Below, in pieces: positions 17,661 to 25,933 of a stretch of DNA of 64,000 bases. A model generated the notes under the pieces. That model did no database searches. It saw nothing but the letters and a program-made list of their open reading frames with translations, and was not told the origin of the DNA. Positions within the stretch are counted from its first letter, which is position 1. Every line of letters starts with the position of its first letter. Made by a program: the position numbers and the translations under genes. The DNA is taken from contig NZ_BNEM01000001.1 in the NCBI RefSeq assembly GCF_018327705.1, positions 2,790,001 through 2,854,000 on the forward strand, in the 5' to 3' direction. This DNA is from Catellatospora sp. TT07R-123 (lineage in GTDB: Bacteria; Actinomycetota; Actinomycetes; Mycobacteriales; Micromonosporaceae).

Positions 17661-17708
17661 GGAAGGGCACCTTCTCATCGCTTGACGCGGTGGAAGGTGC
17701 CCTTTCTT
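17661..17708 (+). terminator. Hairpin, GGGCACCTT family copy 2
   Basis: GGAAGGGCACCTT pairs with AAGGTGCCCTTTC and is followed by TTAT. Eighteen bases (AAGGGCACCTTCTCATCG) are identical to the hairpin at 11106-11156, although neighbouring genes are unrelated. Confidence 0.8.
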
Positions 17709-17733
17709 ATGCTTCAGTTCATCGATATCTATA

Positions 17734-17773
17734 AGATCCAGTAGAAAGCTTCCGGAAGAGTTCTACTGGATCT
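17734..17773. promoter_or_regulatory. 40-bp palindromic operator of the ArsR-type gene
   Basis: The two 20-bp halves match at 18 positions. Outer 13-bp arms AGATCCAGTAGAA/TTCTACTGGATCT are perfect and the centre is CTTCCGGAAG. It ends 12 bp before the regulator's ATG, so a dimer or dimer-of-dimers bound here would block transcription or initiation. TATCTATAAG just upstream may supply the -10. Confidence 0.75.
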
Positions 17774-17785
17774 AACGTCTACGGC

Positions 17786-18358
17786 ATGCGACGCATCACC
17801 GATCCGCAGGTGCTCAAGGGGCTCGCCCAGCCGATCCGGCAGAAGCTGTACCGGCTGCTCGTGCAGCTCGGGCCGTCGACCGGCGCGACCCTGTCCAAGC
17901 GGCTGGGGACCGATCCCGGGCAGACCAGCTACCACCTGCGCGAGCTGGCCCGGCACGGCTTCGTCGAGGACGTGCCCGAGCTGGCCCGCGACCGCCGCGA
18001 GCGCTGGTGGCGCGCCGTGCCCGGCTCCACCGGCTGGGCCCACGTCGACTTCCCCACCCCGGAGGGCCAGGCCGTCGCCGCGGCGGCCAAGGCCCAGGTC
18101 GTCATCGACGAGTTCGAGCGGGTGCGCGCGTACGAGCGCGGCCGCGACACCTGGAGCCCCCAGTGGCAGGCCGCCGCGACCAGCAGCGACTCGTTCCTCC
18201 GGCTCACCCCGGACGAGTTGGGCGAGCTGACCGCCGAACTGCACGAGGTGCTCGTGCGCTGGGCCGGCCGCGGCCGCGAACGTGCCGCCGCCCCGGACCC
18301 GGACCCCGACCGCGAGCACGTCTTCCTCTTCTTCCACGCCTTCCCCGAGCGTCCCTGA
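17786..18358 (+). CDS. ArsR-like winged-helix regulator
   Basis: A 190-residue DNA-binding protein. The N-terminal winged helix (ITDPQVLKGLAQPIRQKLYR, recognition helix DPGQTSYHLRELARHGFVED) matches ArsR-type regulators with a HTH_20 domain, and the C-terminal half forms a helical ligand or dimer domain with FEHAF-like aromatic residues at the end. No cysteine pair for metal sensing is seen, so it probably senses an organic compound. The MFS transporter starts 20 bp downstream, and the 40-bp palindrome lies immediately upstream. The simplest model is autorepression of a regulator-pump operon. Confidence 0.88.
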   Translation: MRRITDPQVLKGLAQPIRQKLYRLLVQLGPSTGATLSKRLGTDPGQTSYHLRELARHGFVEDVPELARDRRERWWRAVPGSTGWAHVDFPTPEGQAVAAAAKAQVVIDEFERVRAYERGRDTWSPQWQAAATSSDSFLRLTPDELGELTAELHEVLVRWAGRGRERAAAPDPDPDREHVFLFFHAFPERP

Positions 18359-18377
18359 GCACCGGCTGGAGCCCCCG

Positions 18378-19628
18378 ATGACCACCGCCACCCTCGCCCC
18401 CGCCCCGGCCACCACCCCGGCCCGCCCCGCCCACCGCGAACCCGCCTACCTGCGCTACGTCACGGGTCAGGCCGTCTCCGTCCTCGGCGACCAGGTCTGG
18501 TACGTCGCGCTGTCGTACACCGCCGTCCAGCTCGCCGACCCGGCCACCGCCGGTGCCGTCCTGGCCGTCTCCTCGGTGCCGCGGCTGTTGCTGCTGCTGT
18601 TCGGCGGCGCGTTCGTCGACCGGTACGGCCCCCGCCGCCTCATGATCGGCAGCGACCTGGCCCGGGGCGCGATCGCGCTGACCACCGCCGCCATCGCGCT
18701 CGCCCAGCCGAGCATCACCCTGCTGGTGCTGGTCGCGCTGGCGTTCGGCGTCGCCGACGCGCTGTTCCTGCCCGCCGCGGGCACGATGCCGCCGCGCCTG
18801 CTCGCCCCGGCGCAGCTCACCGGCGGGCTGGCCCTGTCCGGCCTGGCCGCGCGCCTGGCGCTCACGCTGGGCGCCCCGCTGGGCGGCCTGCTGCTGCCGC
18901 TCGGCGGCCTGCCGCTGGCCTGCCTGGTCAACGCGGCCACCTTCGCCGTATCGGTGTTCGCGCTCTGGTCGGTGCGCCCCGCGCCCGCCCCGGCCGCCGC
19001 CGCCCGTACACCGCTGGCCGCCTCGATCCGCGACGGCCTGCGGCACCTGGCGGGCCACCCGGTCCTGCGCAGCACGCTCGGGGTGTCCCTGCTGGTCAAC
19101 GTGGGCTTCGTCGGACCGATGAACGTCGGCCTGGCCCTGGTCGCCGACGACCGGGGCTGGGGCGCAGGCGGCATCGGGGCCATGCTCGCCGGATTCGGCG
19201 CCGGCGCCGCGGTGGGCAGCCTGGCCATGCTGCGGGTACGCCCGAAGCGCCGCCTCGGCCCGGTCCTGGCCGCCGCCGCGGCCCTACAGGGGGCTGCGGT
19301 GTTCTCCGTCGCGCTGGCCCCGGCGGCGGGGTGGGCGGTGGCCGCCACGACCGTCGTCGGGCTGACCAGCGGGCCGCTCGGGGTGCTGCTGTCGGCGCTG
19401 GTGCAGGGGCACACGGCCGACACCCACCGGGGGCGGATCGCCAGTGTGAATACGCTGGCCAGCCTGGGGGTCACCCCGCTGGCGATCGCGGCGGTCGGCG
19501 CTGCGGCGGGCACGTTCGGGACGGTGGCGACGTTCGCGGGCAGCGCGTCACTGGAGCTGGTGGCGGCGGCCCTGTGCGTCGCGGTCCCCGCCCTGCGGGG
19601 CGCCACCCTGACCGGCGCAGCCGCCTGA
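18378..19628 (+). CDS. MFS transporter, drug-efflux type
   Basis: A 416-residue protein with twelve predicted membrane segments. The MFS motif A variant GGAFVDRYGPRRLMIGSDLARG lies between TM2 and TM3 (about residue 75). The fold resembles the EntS/MFS_3 exporters. The ATG at 18378 has GGAG upstream; the frame is open further 5' but overlaps the regulator gene. Co-transcription with the ArsR-like regulator suggests export of the compound sensed by it. The pair interrupts the DUF4191-RDD-glnA order that is conserved elsewhere, which points to a later insertion. Confidence 0.9.
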   Translation: MTTATLAPAPATTPARPAHREPAYLRYVTGQAVSVLGDQVWYVALSYTAVQLADPATAGAVLAVSSVPRLLLLLFGGAFVDRYGPRRLMIGSDLARGAIALTTAAIALAQPSITLLVLVALAFGVADALFLPAAGTMPPRLLAPAQLTGGLALSGLAARLALTLGAPLGGLLLPLGGLPLACLVNAATFAVSVFALWSVRPAPAPAAAARTPLAASIRDGLRHLAGHPVLRSTLGVSLLVNVGFVGPMNVGLALVADDRGWGAGGIGAMLAGFGAGAAVGSLAMLRVRPKRRLGPVLAAAAALQGAAVFSVALAPAAGWAVAATTVVGLTSGPLGVLLSALVQGHTADTHRGRIASVNTLASLGVTPLAIAAVGAAAGTFGTVATFAGSASLELVAAALCVAVPALRGATLTGAAA

Positions 19629-19634
19629 CAGACT

Positions 19635-19716
19635 CGTTTTTCATAGACGTTGGCCTATTACAAAGAGTTGGCACGCCGTCGGGCTCGATGTGATAGGCCA
19701 ACGTCTATGAAAAACG
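19635..19716. repeat. 65-bp palindromic repeat family, copy 3 (extended arms)
   Basis: Perfect 24-bp arms: CGTTTTTCATAGACG plus TTGGCCTAT at 19635-19658, and the complement at 19693-19716, around 34 bp. From ATAG to CTAT it is 66 bp, close to the other copies, but the inner part is no longer self-complementary. It lies between convergent MFS and RDD genes. The 120 bp from 19717 to the RDD stop show no gene. Confidence 0.95.
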
Positions 19717-19837
19717 GAGGTCCGTGGCGCAACGGGGGTTCGTGGCGCGTCGCGCGGAAGCGGTGGTCGTGCGGGTGGAGCCCGCAGCGGGAGCTGTCAG
19801 TTCCAGGTTGTTCCGCGGGGGCGGGCGCCGGGAACGC

Positions 19838-20239
19838 TCAGACTGCGGGGCGGATCAGGGTGCCGGTGATGCGGTCGTGCAGGCCGCGGCGCTCGGCGTC
19901 CAGCGGCAGGGCCGGCAGGACCAGCGCGAGCAGGATGCCGCGGACGGCACCGCGAAGTAGGCCGACCGGCTGACCCGTCTGCTCACCCAGGCAGGTAATC
20001 TTCGCCAGGCGCATGCCGGGCGTCTGGCCGAACAGGCCGACGAAGAAGGTGTATTCGGCGATGAGCACGACAACCGGGGCCCAGGCGTCCACCATCGGAC
20101 GGGCGAACAACCCGGCGACGAGGACACACAGCATCCAGTCGAGCAGCAGGGCGCCGAACCGCCTGGCCAGCGAGGGAACAGCAGGTAGCGAGGCGTCTGT
20201 CACCCGGTGAGCGTACCGCCCGGGTCTGGGGCAGCTCAT
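19838..20239 (-). CDS. RDD family membrane protein
   Basis: A 133-residue protein with three hydrophobic segments. SLARRFGALLLDWMLCVLV carries the Arg-Asp pair of the RDD family, and FGQTPGMRLAKITCL is the conserved second block. Its position beside glnA corresponds to Rv2219A of M. tuberculosis. Function is unknown; some RDD proteins are ion or solute transporters. The ATG at 20239 is used here; GTG at 20203 (MTDASLPAV) is an alternative, as neither has a clear ribosome site. It diverges from glnA. Confidence 0.85.
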   Translation of the reverse strand: MSCPRPGRYAHRVTDASLPAVPSLARRFGALLLDWMLCVLVAGLFARPMVDAWAPVVVLIAEYTFFVGLFGQTPGMRLAKITCLGEQTGQPVGLLRGAVRGILLALVLPALPLDAERRGLHDRITGTLIRPAV

Positions 20240-20259
20240 CGGGCCGGTTTACAGGTGAC

Positions 20260-20297
20260 GTAACACGGCCGAAACAAAACTGACACGGCCGGGCAAC
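20260..20297 (+). promoter_or_regulatory. GlnR binding boxes upstream of glnA
   Basis: GTAAC-N6-GAAAC-N6-GACAC-N6-GCAAC gives four half-sites at exact 11-bp spacing. This fits the actinobacterial GlnR consensus gTnAC-n6-GaAAC repeated twice. It lies about 145 bp before the glnA start, the usual place for GlnR activation under nitrogen limitation. A TCTAGCG-like -10 follows near 20305. Confidence 0.75.
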
Positions 20298-20441
20298 GCC
20301 GCGGTTCTAGCGTCGCGACCAGCCAATGGCCACCCGACGCAACGCAGCGCCGTCGGCCGCGTTTCCCAGGGAAGAGCCCCCGAGAGATGTGCTGAGTGGG
20401 GGCCGTAGCTCTCCCAGAGACCATCCGTGCCAGGAGGACGT

Positions 20442-21875
20442 GTGTTCGCCAACTCCGAAGAACTGCTTCGGTACCTCAAGGACGAAGACGTCAAGTTCGT
20501 CGACGTCCGCTTCTGTGACCTGCCCGGCGTGATGCAGTTCTTCACGGTGCCGGTGCAGTCGTTCGACGCGAGCGTCTTCACTGACGGGCTCGCCTTCGAC
20601 GGCTCGTCCATCCGTGGTTTCCAGCAGATCCACGAGTCGGACATGATGCTGCTGCCGGACGTGACCACCGCGTTCATCGACCCGTTCCGGGTCCAGAAGA
20701 CCCTGGCGCTGAACTTCTTCACCCACGACCCGTTCACGCGTGAGGCGTACTCGCGTGACCCGCGCAACGTGGCGAAGAAGGCCGAGGCCTACCTGGCCGC
20801 CAGCGGCTTCGCCGACACCGCGTACTTCGGCGCCGAGGCGGAGTTCTACATCTTCGACTCGATCCGCTACTCCACCCAGCCGAACCAGGCGTTCTACCAC
20901 ATCGACTCGATCGAGGGTGCCTGGAACACGGGTGCGGCGACCAACGCCGACGGCTCGGCGAACCGCGGCTACAAGCCCGGCTACAAGGGCGGCTACTTCC
21001 CGGTCGCGCCGACCGACCACTACGCGGACCTGCGCGACCAGATGGTGACCAACCTGGTGAACCTCGGCTACACGGTCGAGCGCGGTCACCACGAGGTCGG
21101 CACCGCCGGTCAGGCTGAGATCAACTACAAGTTCTCCACGCTGCTCGCCTCCGGCGACCAGATGCAGCTGTTCAAGTACGTCATCAAGAACACCGCCTGG
21201 CAGGCCGGCAAGACCGCGACCTTCATGCCGAAGCCGCTGTTCGGCGACAACGGCTCGGGCATGCACACCCACCAGAGCCTCTGGCTGGGCGGCGAGCCGC
21301 TGTTCTACGACGAGACCGGCTACGGCGGCCTGTCGGACATGGCCCGCTGGTACATCGGCGGTCTGCTGCACCACGCGCCGTCGCTGCTGGCCTTCACCAA
21401 CCCGTCGGTCAACTCGTACCGCCGCCTGGTGCCGGGCTTCGAGGCGCCGGTCAACCTGGTGTACTCGCAGCGCAACCGCTCCGCCTGCACCCGTATCCCG
21501 GTGACCGGCACGAACGCGAAGGCCAAGCGCATCGAGTTCCGCTGCCCGGACCCGTCGTCGAACCCGTACCTGGCGTTCTCGGCGATGCTGATGGCCGGTC
21601 TCGACGGTGTCCGCAACAAGATCGAGCCCCCGGCTCCGATCGACAAGGACCTCTACGACCTGCCGCCGGAGGAGGTCGCGAACGTCACCCAGGTGCCGGG
21701 CTCGCTGTCCGACGTGCTCGACTCGCTCGAGAAGGACAACGACTACCTGCAGGCTGGTGGCGTGTTCACCAGCGACCTGATCGAGACCTGGATCGACTAC
21801 AAGCGGTCCAACGAGATCGACCCGGTCCGCCTGCGCCCGACCCCGCACGAGTTCCAGATGTACTTCGACTGCTGA
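20442..21875 (+). CDS. glnA: Glutamine synthetase type I
   Basis: A 477-residue enzyme that makes glutamine from glutamate and ammonia. Present are the N-terminal latch [15 protein letters not shown], the active-site blocks [13 protein letters not shown] and [12 protein letters not shown], the ATP site [18 protein letters not shown], the glutamate loop NRSACTRIP and the adenylylation tyrosine in [14 protein letters not shown] at 20442 was chosen because AGGAGG ends 4 bp before it; an in-frame GTG at 20427 is upstream of that site. GlnE at 26.9-29.8 kb is its adenylyltransferase. GlnR boxes lie upstream and a strong hairpin follows. Confidence 0.97.
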   Translation: MFANSEELLRYLKDEDVKFVDVRFCDLPGVMQFFTVPVQSFDASVFTDGLAFDGSSIRGFQQIHESDMMLLPDVTTAFIDPFRVQKTLALNFFTHDPFTREAYSRDPRNVAKKAEAYLAASGFADTAYFGAEAEFYIFDSIRYSTQPNQAFYHIDSIEGAWNTGAATNADGSANRGYKPGYKGGYFPVAPTDHYADLRDQMVTNLVNLGYTVERGHHEVGTAGQAEINYKFSTLLASGDQMQLFKYVIKNTAWQAGKTATFMPKPLFGDNGSGMHTHQSLWLGGEPLFYDETGYGGLSDMARWYIGGLLHHAPSLLAFTNPSVNSYRRLVPGFEAPVNLVYSQRNRSACTRIPVTGTNAKAKRIEFRCPDPSSNPYLAFSAMLMAGLDGVRNKIEPPAPIDKDLYDLPPEEVANVTQVPGSLSDVLDSLEKDNDYLQAGGVFTSDLIETWIDYKRSNEIDPVRLRPTPHEFQMYFDC

Positions 21876-21899
21876 TTCCAGCAGCCGCTGCACCACGGC

Positions 21900-21932
21900 G
21901 AGAGGGCCGGGCGTCAAACGCCCGGCCCTCTC
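21900..21932 (+). terminator. Terminator after glnA
   Basis: GAGAGGGCCGGGCGT and ACGCCCGGCCCTCTC are perfect 15-bp arms with a 3-base loop, 24 bp after the stop, followed by a pyrimidine run CCCTCTTCC. Confidence 0.9.
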
Positions 21933-22302
21933 CCTCTTCCACCACATTCCACCGCGCCACGACATTCCACCGCGCCACCGCGCCACGCGCCCACGAGCTT
22001 CCGCACCCGCCGGGGTTTCCGCGCCCGCCGGGGTTTCCGCGCCACCGGCCTGGCGCCCGCCGGCGTCCGCGCTCTAGCCGCCACGCGCTCCACCAACACG
22101 CACCGCGCCGGCCCCGCGTTCTGCCAGGCCCCGCGTTCTGCCAGGCCTTCGCGCCAAGATCGGGGTTTCCGGTCATCGGATGCGCTCAGAGTTCATTTCG
22201 CGACCGCAACCAGCGATCATCAGAGCCGCATCGCGACGATCGCCGCAGCAGCCGACCGCTTTCCGGCGTCAAACACCGTTCGCGGCTGCCGGGTGTCCGC
22301 AT
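21933..22302. other. Non-coding stretch with short duplications
   Basis: No gene is supported here. The sequence shows small imperfect direct duplications: ACATTCCACCGCGCCAC twice near 21945-21980, CGCCGGGGTTTCCGCGC twice near 22010-22045, and CCCCGCGTTCTGCCAGG twice near 22110-22147. They look like replication slippage. Confidence 0.6.
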
Positions 22303-22363
22303 GATCGCCGTCTTCGGTCGCGGCCTGGGCATCCAGCCCACCTTTCGACCGAAGACGGCGATC
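22303..22363. repeat. 61-bp GATC-ended hairpin, copy A
   Basis: GATCGCCGTCTTCGGTCG and its exact complement form 18-bp arms around 25 bp that contain a nested TGGGC/GCCCA. The arm resembles that at 58829-58889 (GATCGTTGTCTGCGG) and total length is the same. It lies downstream of the minus-strand holin-like gene. Confidence 0.85.
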
Positions 22364-22402
22364 AACCGCCTGAAGCCGCAGTCCGACCCGCCCGGGTGAC
22401 CG

Positions 22403-22582
22403 CCGGTCCCGCGCACGCCACCGGTCCCGCGCACGCCACCGGTCCCGCGCACGCCACCGGTCCCGCGCACGCCACCGGACCTGCGCAGGTCGCTGGTCCC
22501 GCGTACGTCGCCGGTCCCGCGTACGTCGCCGGACCTGCGCAGGTCGCCGGACCCGCGTACGTCGCCGGTCCCGCGCAGGTCG
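22403..22582. repeat. 18-bp tandem repeat, ten units
   Basis: Ten head-to-tail 18-bp units. The first four are identical (CCGGTCCCGCGCACGCCA); later ones alternate ...CGCGCAGGTCG and ...CGCGTACGTCG endings. The period is a multiple of three, so all frames stay open (hexapeptides such as ATGPAH), but no start, ribosome site or neighbour supports a protein. Confidence 0.9.
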
Positions 22583-22698
22583 CCGGAGCCGTCGCGTCGC
22601 CGACTCTTCGCCTCGCCGGACCCATCGCGTCGCCAACCGGGCCCGTCTCCGGGCCGGTGACGTCGAAAGGCGACGCCGACCCGATCCGGGCCGGTGGA

Positions 22699-23148
22699 TC
22701 AGGCCGTCGGCGCCGACGCGGCGGAGGAGGCAGCGGGCGCAGCCGGGGCCGCCGCAGCAGCGGCCGGAGCAGCAGCGGCCGGAGCAGCAGCGGCCGGAGC
22801 CGGGGCGGCGGGGGCGGCGGGCGCGGGGGCGGCCGGAGCGGGGGCGGTGGCGGTGGCGGTGGCCAGGGCGACGGCGGCCGGGGAGGCGCCGAGGACCGGG
22901 GCGGCCAGCGATACCAGGCTGGGGCTGTTCGGGGCGCCGATCGGGCCCGATCCGACCGACATCAGCACCGACAGCAGGGCCGCGCTGACCGCCAGCGACA
23001 GCGCCCCGCGCCACTCGATGGCGGTGACGTCGGCGCCGATGGCGCCGCTGACCGACCCGACGCCGAACGCCGCGATCAGCGCCTGGACGAAGGTCTTGAT
23101 CGCACGCTCCATGGTGCCGATCCAGAACTGCTTGTTGAGCAGGTACAT
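22699..23148 (-). CDS. Holin-like membrane protein with Ala/Pro-rich tail
   Basis: A 149-residue protein. The first 70 residues (MYLLNKQFWIGTMERAIKTF, then two hydrophobic segments with GVGSVSGAIGADVTAIEW between them) resemble small actinophage holins of the r1t type. The C-terminal half is low complexity, almost only Ala and Pro. AGGGAGC lies upstream of the ATG at 23148. No endolysin, capsid or tail gene is near, so it is either a domesticated phage remnant or a small membrane protein of other use. The tail could span the wall or be unstructured. Confidence 0.7.
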   Translation of the reverse strand: MYLLNKQFWIGTMERAIKTFVQALIAAFGVGSVSGAIGADVTAIEWRGALSLAVSAALLSVLMSVGSGPIGAPNSPSLVSLAAPVLGASPAAVALATATATAPAPAAPAPAAPAAPAPAAAAPAAAAPAAAAAAPAAPAASSAASAPTA

Positions 23149-23296
23149 GCGGTTGCTCCCTAAAGGGGGGTGAAGCCCGAAGACGCGCATGAGCCTAGAT
23201 GCCTCGGGTCGCCGGGAGGCGTCGCGTGTACGACACCTGCCCCCACCTGCCCTGCTGGCGGTTCGGCCAGCCTCGGCCAGCCGTCCGTAGGATTTC

Positions 23297-23338
23297 CGTT
23301 ACCTGGCGGTAACGACGATCACACCTGGTGCGTAGACT
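23297..23338 (+). promoter_or_regulatory. Promoter and palindrome of the penicillin acylase gene
   Basis: CGTTACC-TGGC-GGTAACG (23297-23314) is a perfect 7-bp inverted repeat. TAGACT at 23333-23338 is a plausible -10 only 9 bp before the GTG start, which suggests a leaderless transcript. The palindrome would lie over the -35 region. Confidence 0.5.
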
Positions 23339-23346
23339 CCGCCAAC

Positions 23347-25881
23347 GTGAAACCCCCACGTACTTTCCTGCGCCGCCTGCGCAAGGTCGCGCTCTGGGCC
23401 CTCGGTGTGGTGGTGGTGCTCGCCATCGTCGCCACCGGGCTCGGGGTGTGGTCGGTGCGCCGGGCCTTCCCCACCCAGGACGGCACCCTGTCCCTGCCGG
23501 GCCTGTCCGCGCCGGTCACCGTCAAGCGCGACGGGCACGGCATCCCCCAGGTCTTCGCGAAGACCGCCGACGACCTGTACCGGGCGCAGGGCTACCTGCA
23601 CGCCCAGGACCGGTTCTGGGAGATGGACTTCCGCCGCCACGTGACGGCGGGCCGGATCTCGGAGCTGTTCGGCGCGAGCCAGCTCGACACGGACAAGTAC
23701 CTGCGCACCATGGGCTGGCGCCGGGTGGCCGAGCAGGAGGTGGGGCTGCTGTCGCCGCAGGCGCAGCAGGGCCTCAAGGCGTACGCCGACGGCGTGAACG
23801 CGTGGCTGGCCGCCAACACCGAGAAGAAGGGTGCGGGCTTCGCCGCCTCGGGCGCGCTGAGCCTGGAGTACTCGATCCTCGGGCTGCAGAACTCCGACTA
23901 CGTGGTGGAGCCGTGGCAGGCCGCCGACAGCCTCGCCTGGCTCAAGGCGATGGCGTGGGACCTGCGCGGCAACATGGAGACCGAGATCCGCCGCGAGGCG
24001 CTCAAGGCCGAGGGCCTGACGGTCGAGCAGGTGGAGCAGCTCTACCCGGCGTACCCGGTGGACCGCAACGTGCCGATCGTGCCCGGCGGCGCCGTGGTGA
24101 ACGGGGCGTTCGACCAGAACGCGAAGGGCGAGCCGACCACCTCGGCCCCGAAGGCCGACACGGTGCCGCTGCCCGCGGGCGGCCTGATGGATCTGGCCGA
24201 CGGCCTGGCCAAGCTGCCGGGTCTGATGGGCAACGCCGACGGCGACGGCATCGGCTCGAACTCGTGGGTGATCTCGGGCAAGCTGACCGCGACCGGCAAG
24301 CCGATCCTGGCCAACGACCCGCACCTGAGCCCGAGCCAGCCCGGCATCTGGTACCAGATGGGCCTGTTCTGCGAGTGCGGCCTGAAGGTCGCGGGCTTCA
24401 CCTTCTCCGGCGTGCCCGGCGTGGTGATCGGCCACAACGACCGCATCGCATGGGGTTTCACCAACCTCGACCCCGATGTGATCGACATGTACCTGGAGAA
24501 GCTCGACGGCGACAAGGTGAACGTCGACGGCGCCTGGGAGCCGCTGACCACCCGCCAGGAGGTCATCAAGGTCGCGGGCGGCCAGGACGTGACCATCACG
24601 GTCCGCTCCAGCAAGCACGGCCCGCTGCTGTCGGACGCCAGCGAGAGCCTGAAGAAGCTCGGCGGCCAGTACGGCCTGGCGATCCGCTGGACCGCGCTGG
24701 ACCCCGGCCGCACCGCGGACGCCCTGTTCTCGCTGAACAAGGCCAAGGACTGGACCGAGTTCCGGTCGGCGGCGTCACTGTTCGAGGTCCCGGCGCAGAA
24801 CATCGTGTACGCCGATGTCGACGGCAACATCGGCTACCAGTCCCCCGGCCGCATCCCCGTGCGGGGCGCCCAGGGCGACGGCAGGTGGTTCGCCCAGGGC
24901 TGGGACAGCAAGTACGACTGGACCGGTTACCTCCCGTTCGCGGAGCTGCCCAGCGTGTTCAACCCGGAGCAGGGGTACGTCGCCACCGCCAACCAGAAGG
25001 TCATCGGTGACCAGTACCAGCACCACCTGACCGACGACTGGAGCTTCGGCTACCGCAGCCAGCGCATCAACGACATGATCAAGGCGAAGTCCGGCATCAC
25101 GCTGGACGACGTGCAGCAGATGCAGTTCGACAACCGCAACGGTTTCGCCCCGACGCTGATCCCGGTGCTCCAGGCCGACCAGCGGGCGGGCCGCTCGAAG
25201 GTGGAGCAGGACGCGGACAAGCTGCTCCAGGGCTGGGACTTCCAGCAGGGCGAGGGCTCGGCGGCCGCGGCGTACTACAACGCGATCTGGCGCAACCTGC
25301 TGCTGCTGACCTTCGACGAGATCCCGGCCGACTACGCCCCCGACGGCGGCGACCGGTGGTTCGAGGTGGTGCGGGCGCTGCTGGACAAGCCGGACGACCC
25401 GTACTGGGACGTGAAGTCCACCTCGGCGGTGGAGAAGCGCGACGACATCCTGGTCCGGGCCATGTCGGACGCGGTGAAGGAGCTGTCGGAGGCGCAGGGC
25501 GAGGACGTGTCGCAGTGGCGCTGGGGTGCCATGCACACGCTGACCCCGACCCACGCGACGTTCGGCGAGTCGGGCATCGGCCCGATCGAGTGGCTGTTCA
25601 ACGAGCCCGCGGCCGGTGTCTCCGGCGGCGACTCGATCGTCAACGCGACCGGCTGGAGCGCCGGCGACGGGTACGAGGTCGACGCGGTGCCGTCGATGCG
25701 GATGATCGTCAACCTGGCGGACCTGGACGACTCGCGCTGGGTGCAGCTGACCGGCAACTCGGGCCACGCGTTCCACGACAACTACTTCGACCAGTTCGAG
25801 CTGTGGCGTACGGGCCAGCTGCTGCCGTTCCGCTTCGGCACCGACAAGGAGACCGAGCAGACCCTGACGCTGACGCCCTAG
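23347..25881 (+). CDS. Penicillin acylase family Ntn-hydrolase
   Basis: An 844-residue membrane-anchored or exported amidase. An N-terminal membrane segment (about residues 13-36) is followed by an alpha region beginning DGTLSLPGLSAPVTVKRDGHGIPQVFA. The autocatalytic site is GIGSNSWVISG near residue 303, where the Ser becomes the N-terminal nucleophile of the beta chain. TGKPILANDPHL follows, as in penicillin G and acyl-homoserine-lactone acylases. Homologues act on beta-lactams, lactone signals or lipopeptides, so the substrate is open. GTG at 23347 begins MKPPRTFLRRLRK, a positive N-region before the anchor. A clean hairpin ends the gene. Confidence 0.92.
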   Translation: MKPPRTFLRRLRKVALWALGVVVVLAIVATGLGVWSVRRAFPTQDGTLSLPGLSAPVTVKRDGHGIPQVFAKTADDLYRAQGYLHAQDRFWEMDFRRHVTAGRISELFGASQLDTDKYLRTMGWRRVAEQEVGLLSPQAQQGLKAYADGVNAWLAANTEKKGAGFAASGALSLEYSILGLQNSDYVVEPWQAADSLAWLKAMAWDLRGNMETEIRREALKAEGLTVEQVEQLYPAYPVDRNVPIVPGGAVVNGAFDQNAKGEPTTSAPKADTVPLPAGGLMDLADGLAKLPGLMGNADGDGIGSNSWVISGKLTATGKPILANDPHLSPSQPGIWYQMGLFCECGLKVAGFTFSGVPGVVIGHNDRIAWGFTNLDPDVIDMYLEKLDGDKVNVDGAWEPLTTRQEVIKVAGGQDVTITVRSSKHGPLLSDASESLKKLGGQYGLAIRWTALDPGRTADALFSLNKAKDWTEFRSAASLFEVPAQNIVYADVDGNIGYQSPGRIPVRGAQGDGRWFAQGWDSKYDWTGYLPFAELPSVFNPEQGYVATANQKVIGDQYQHHLTDDWSFGYRSQRINDMIKAKSGITLDDVQQMQFDNRNGFAPTLIPVLQADQRAGRSKVEQDADKLLQGWDFQQGEGSAAAAYYNAIWRNLLLLTFDEIPADYAPDGGDRWFEVVRALLDKPDDPYWDVKSTSAVEKRDDILVRAMSDAVKELSEAQGEDVSQWRWGAMHTLTPTHATFGESGIGPIEWLFNEPAAGVSGGDSIVNATGWSAGDGYEVDAVPSMRMIVNLADLDDSRWVQLTGNSGHAFHDNYFDQFELWRTGQLLPFRFGTDKETEQTLTLTP

Positions 25882-25899
25882 CGTCCGCCGCCAGAGGTC

Positions 25900-25931
25900 A
25901 GGAGGGGCACCTGCAAGCAGGTGCCCCTCCT
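25900..25931. terminator. Terminator between convergent genes
   Basis: AGGAGGGGCACCTGC and GCAGGTGCCCCTCCT are perfect 15-bp arms, followed by TTCGT. Its core GGGGCACCT resembles the GGGCACCTT hairpins at 11.1 and 17.7 kb. Confidence 0.9.
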
Positions 25932-25933
25932 TC

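Noticed and set aside
17661-17708. Riboswitch in the lipA-DUF4191 downstream region
   Set aside because: The structure is a plain hairpin past the DUF4191 stop and matches the terminator-like hairpin at 11.1 kb.
19635-19716. Palindrome copy 3 as a simple intrinsic terminator
   Set aside because: T-run before and A-run after the stem is the reverse of what intrinsic termination needs on either strand. Termination by other means is not excluded.
22362-22625. Collagen-like short frame (GPATYA-type repeats) across the 18-bp tandem repeat
   Set aside because: The period of 18 keeps every frame open. There is no ribosome site or family, and both strands give equally repetitive products.
22699-23148. 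Prophage remnant around the holin-like gene
   Set aside because: No integrase, attachment site duplication, lysin or structural gene is visible in the neighbourhood.
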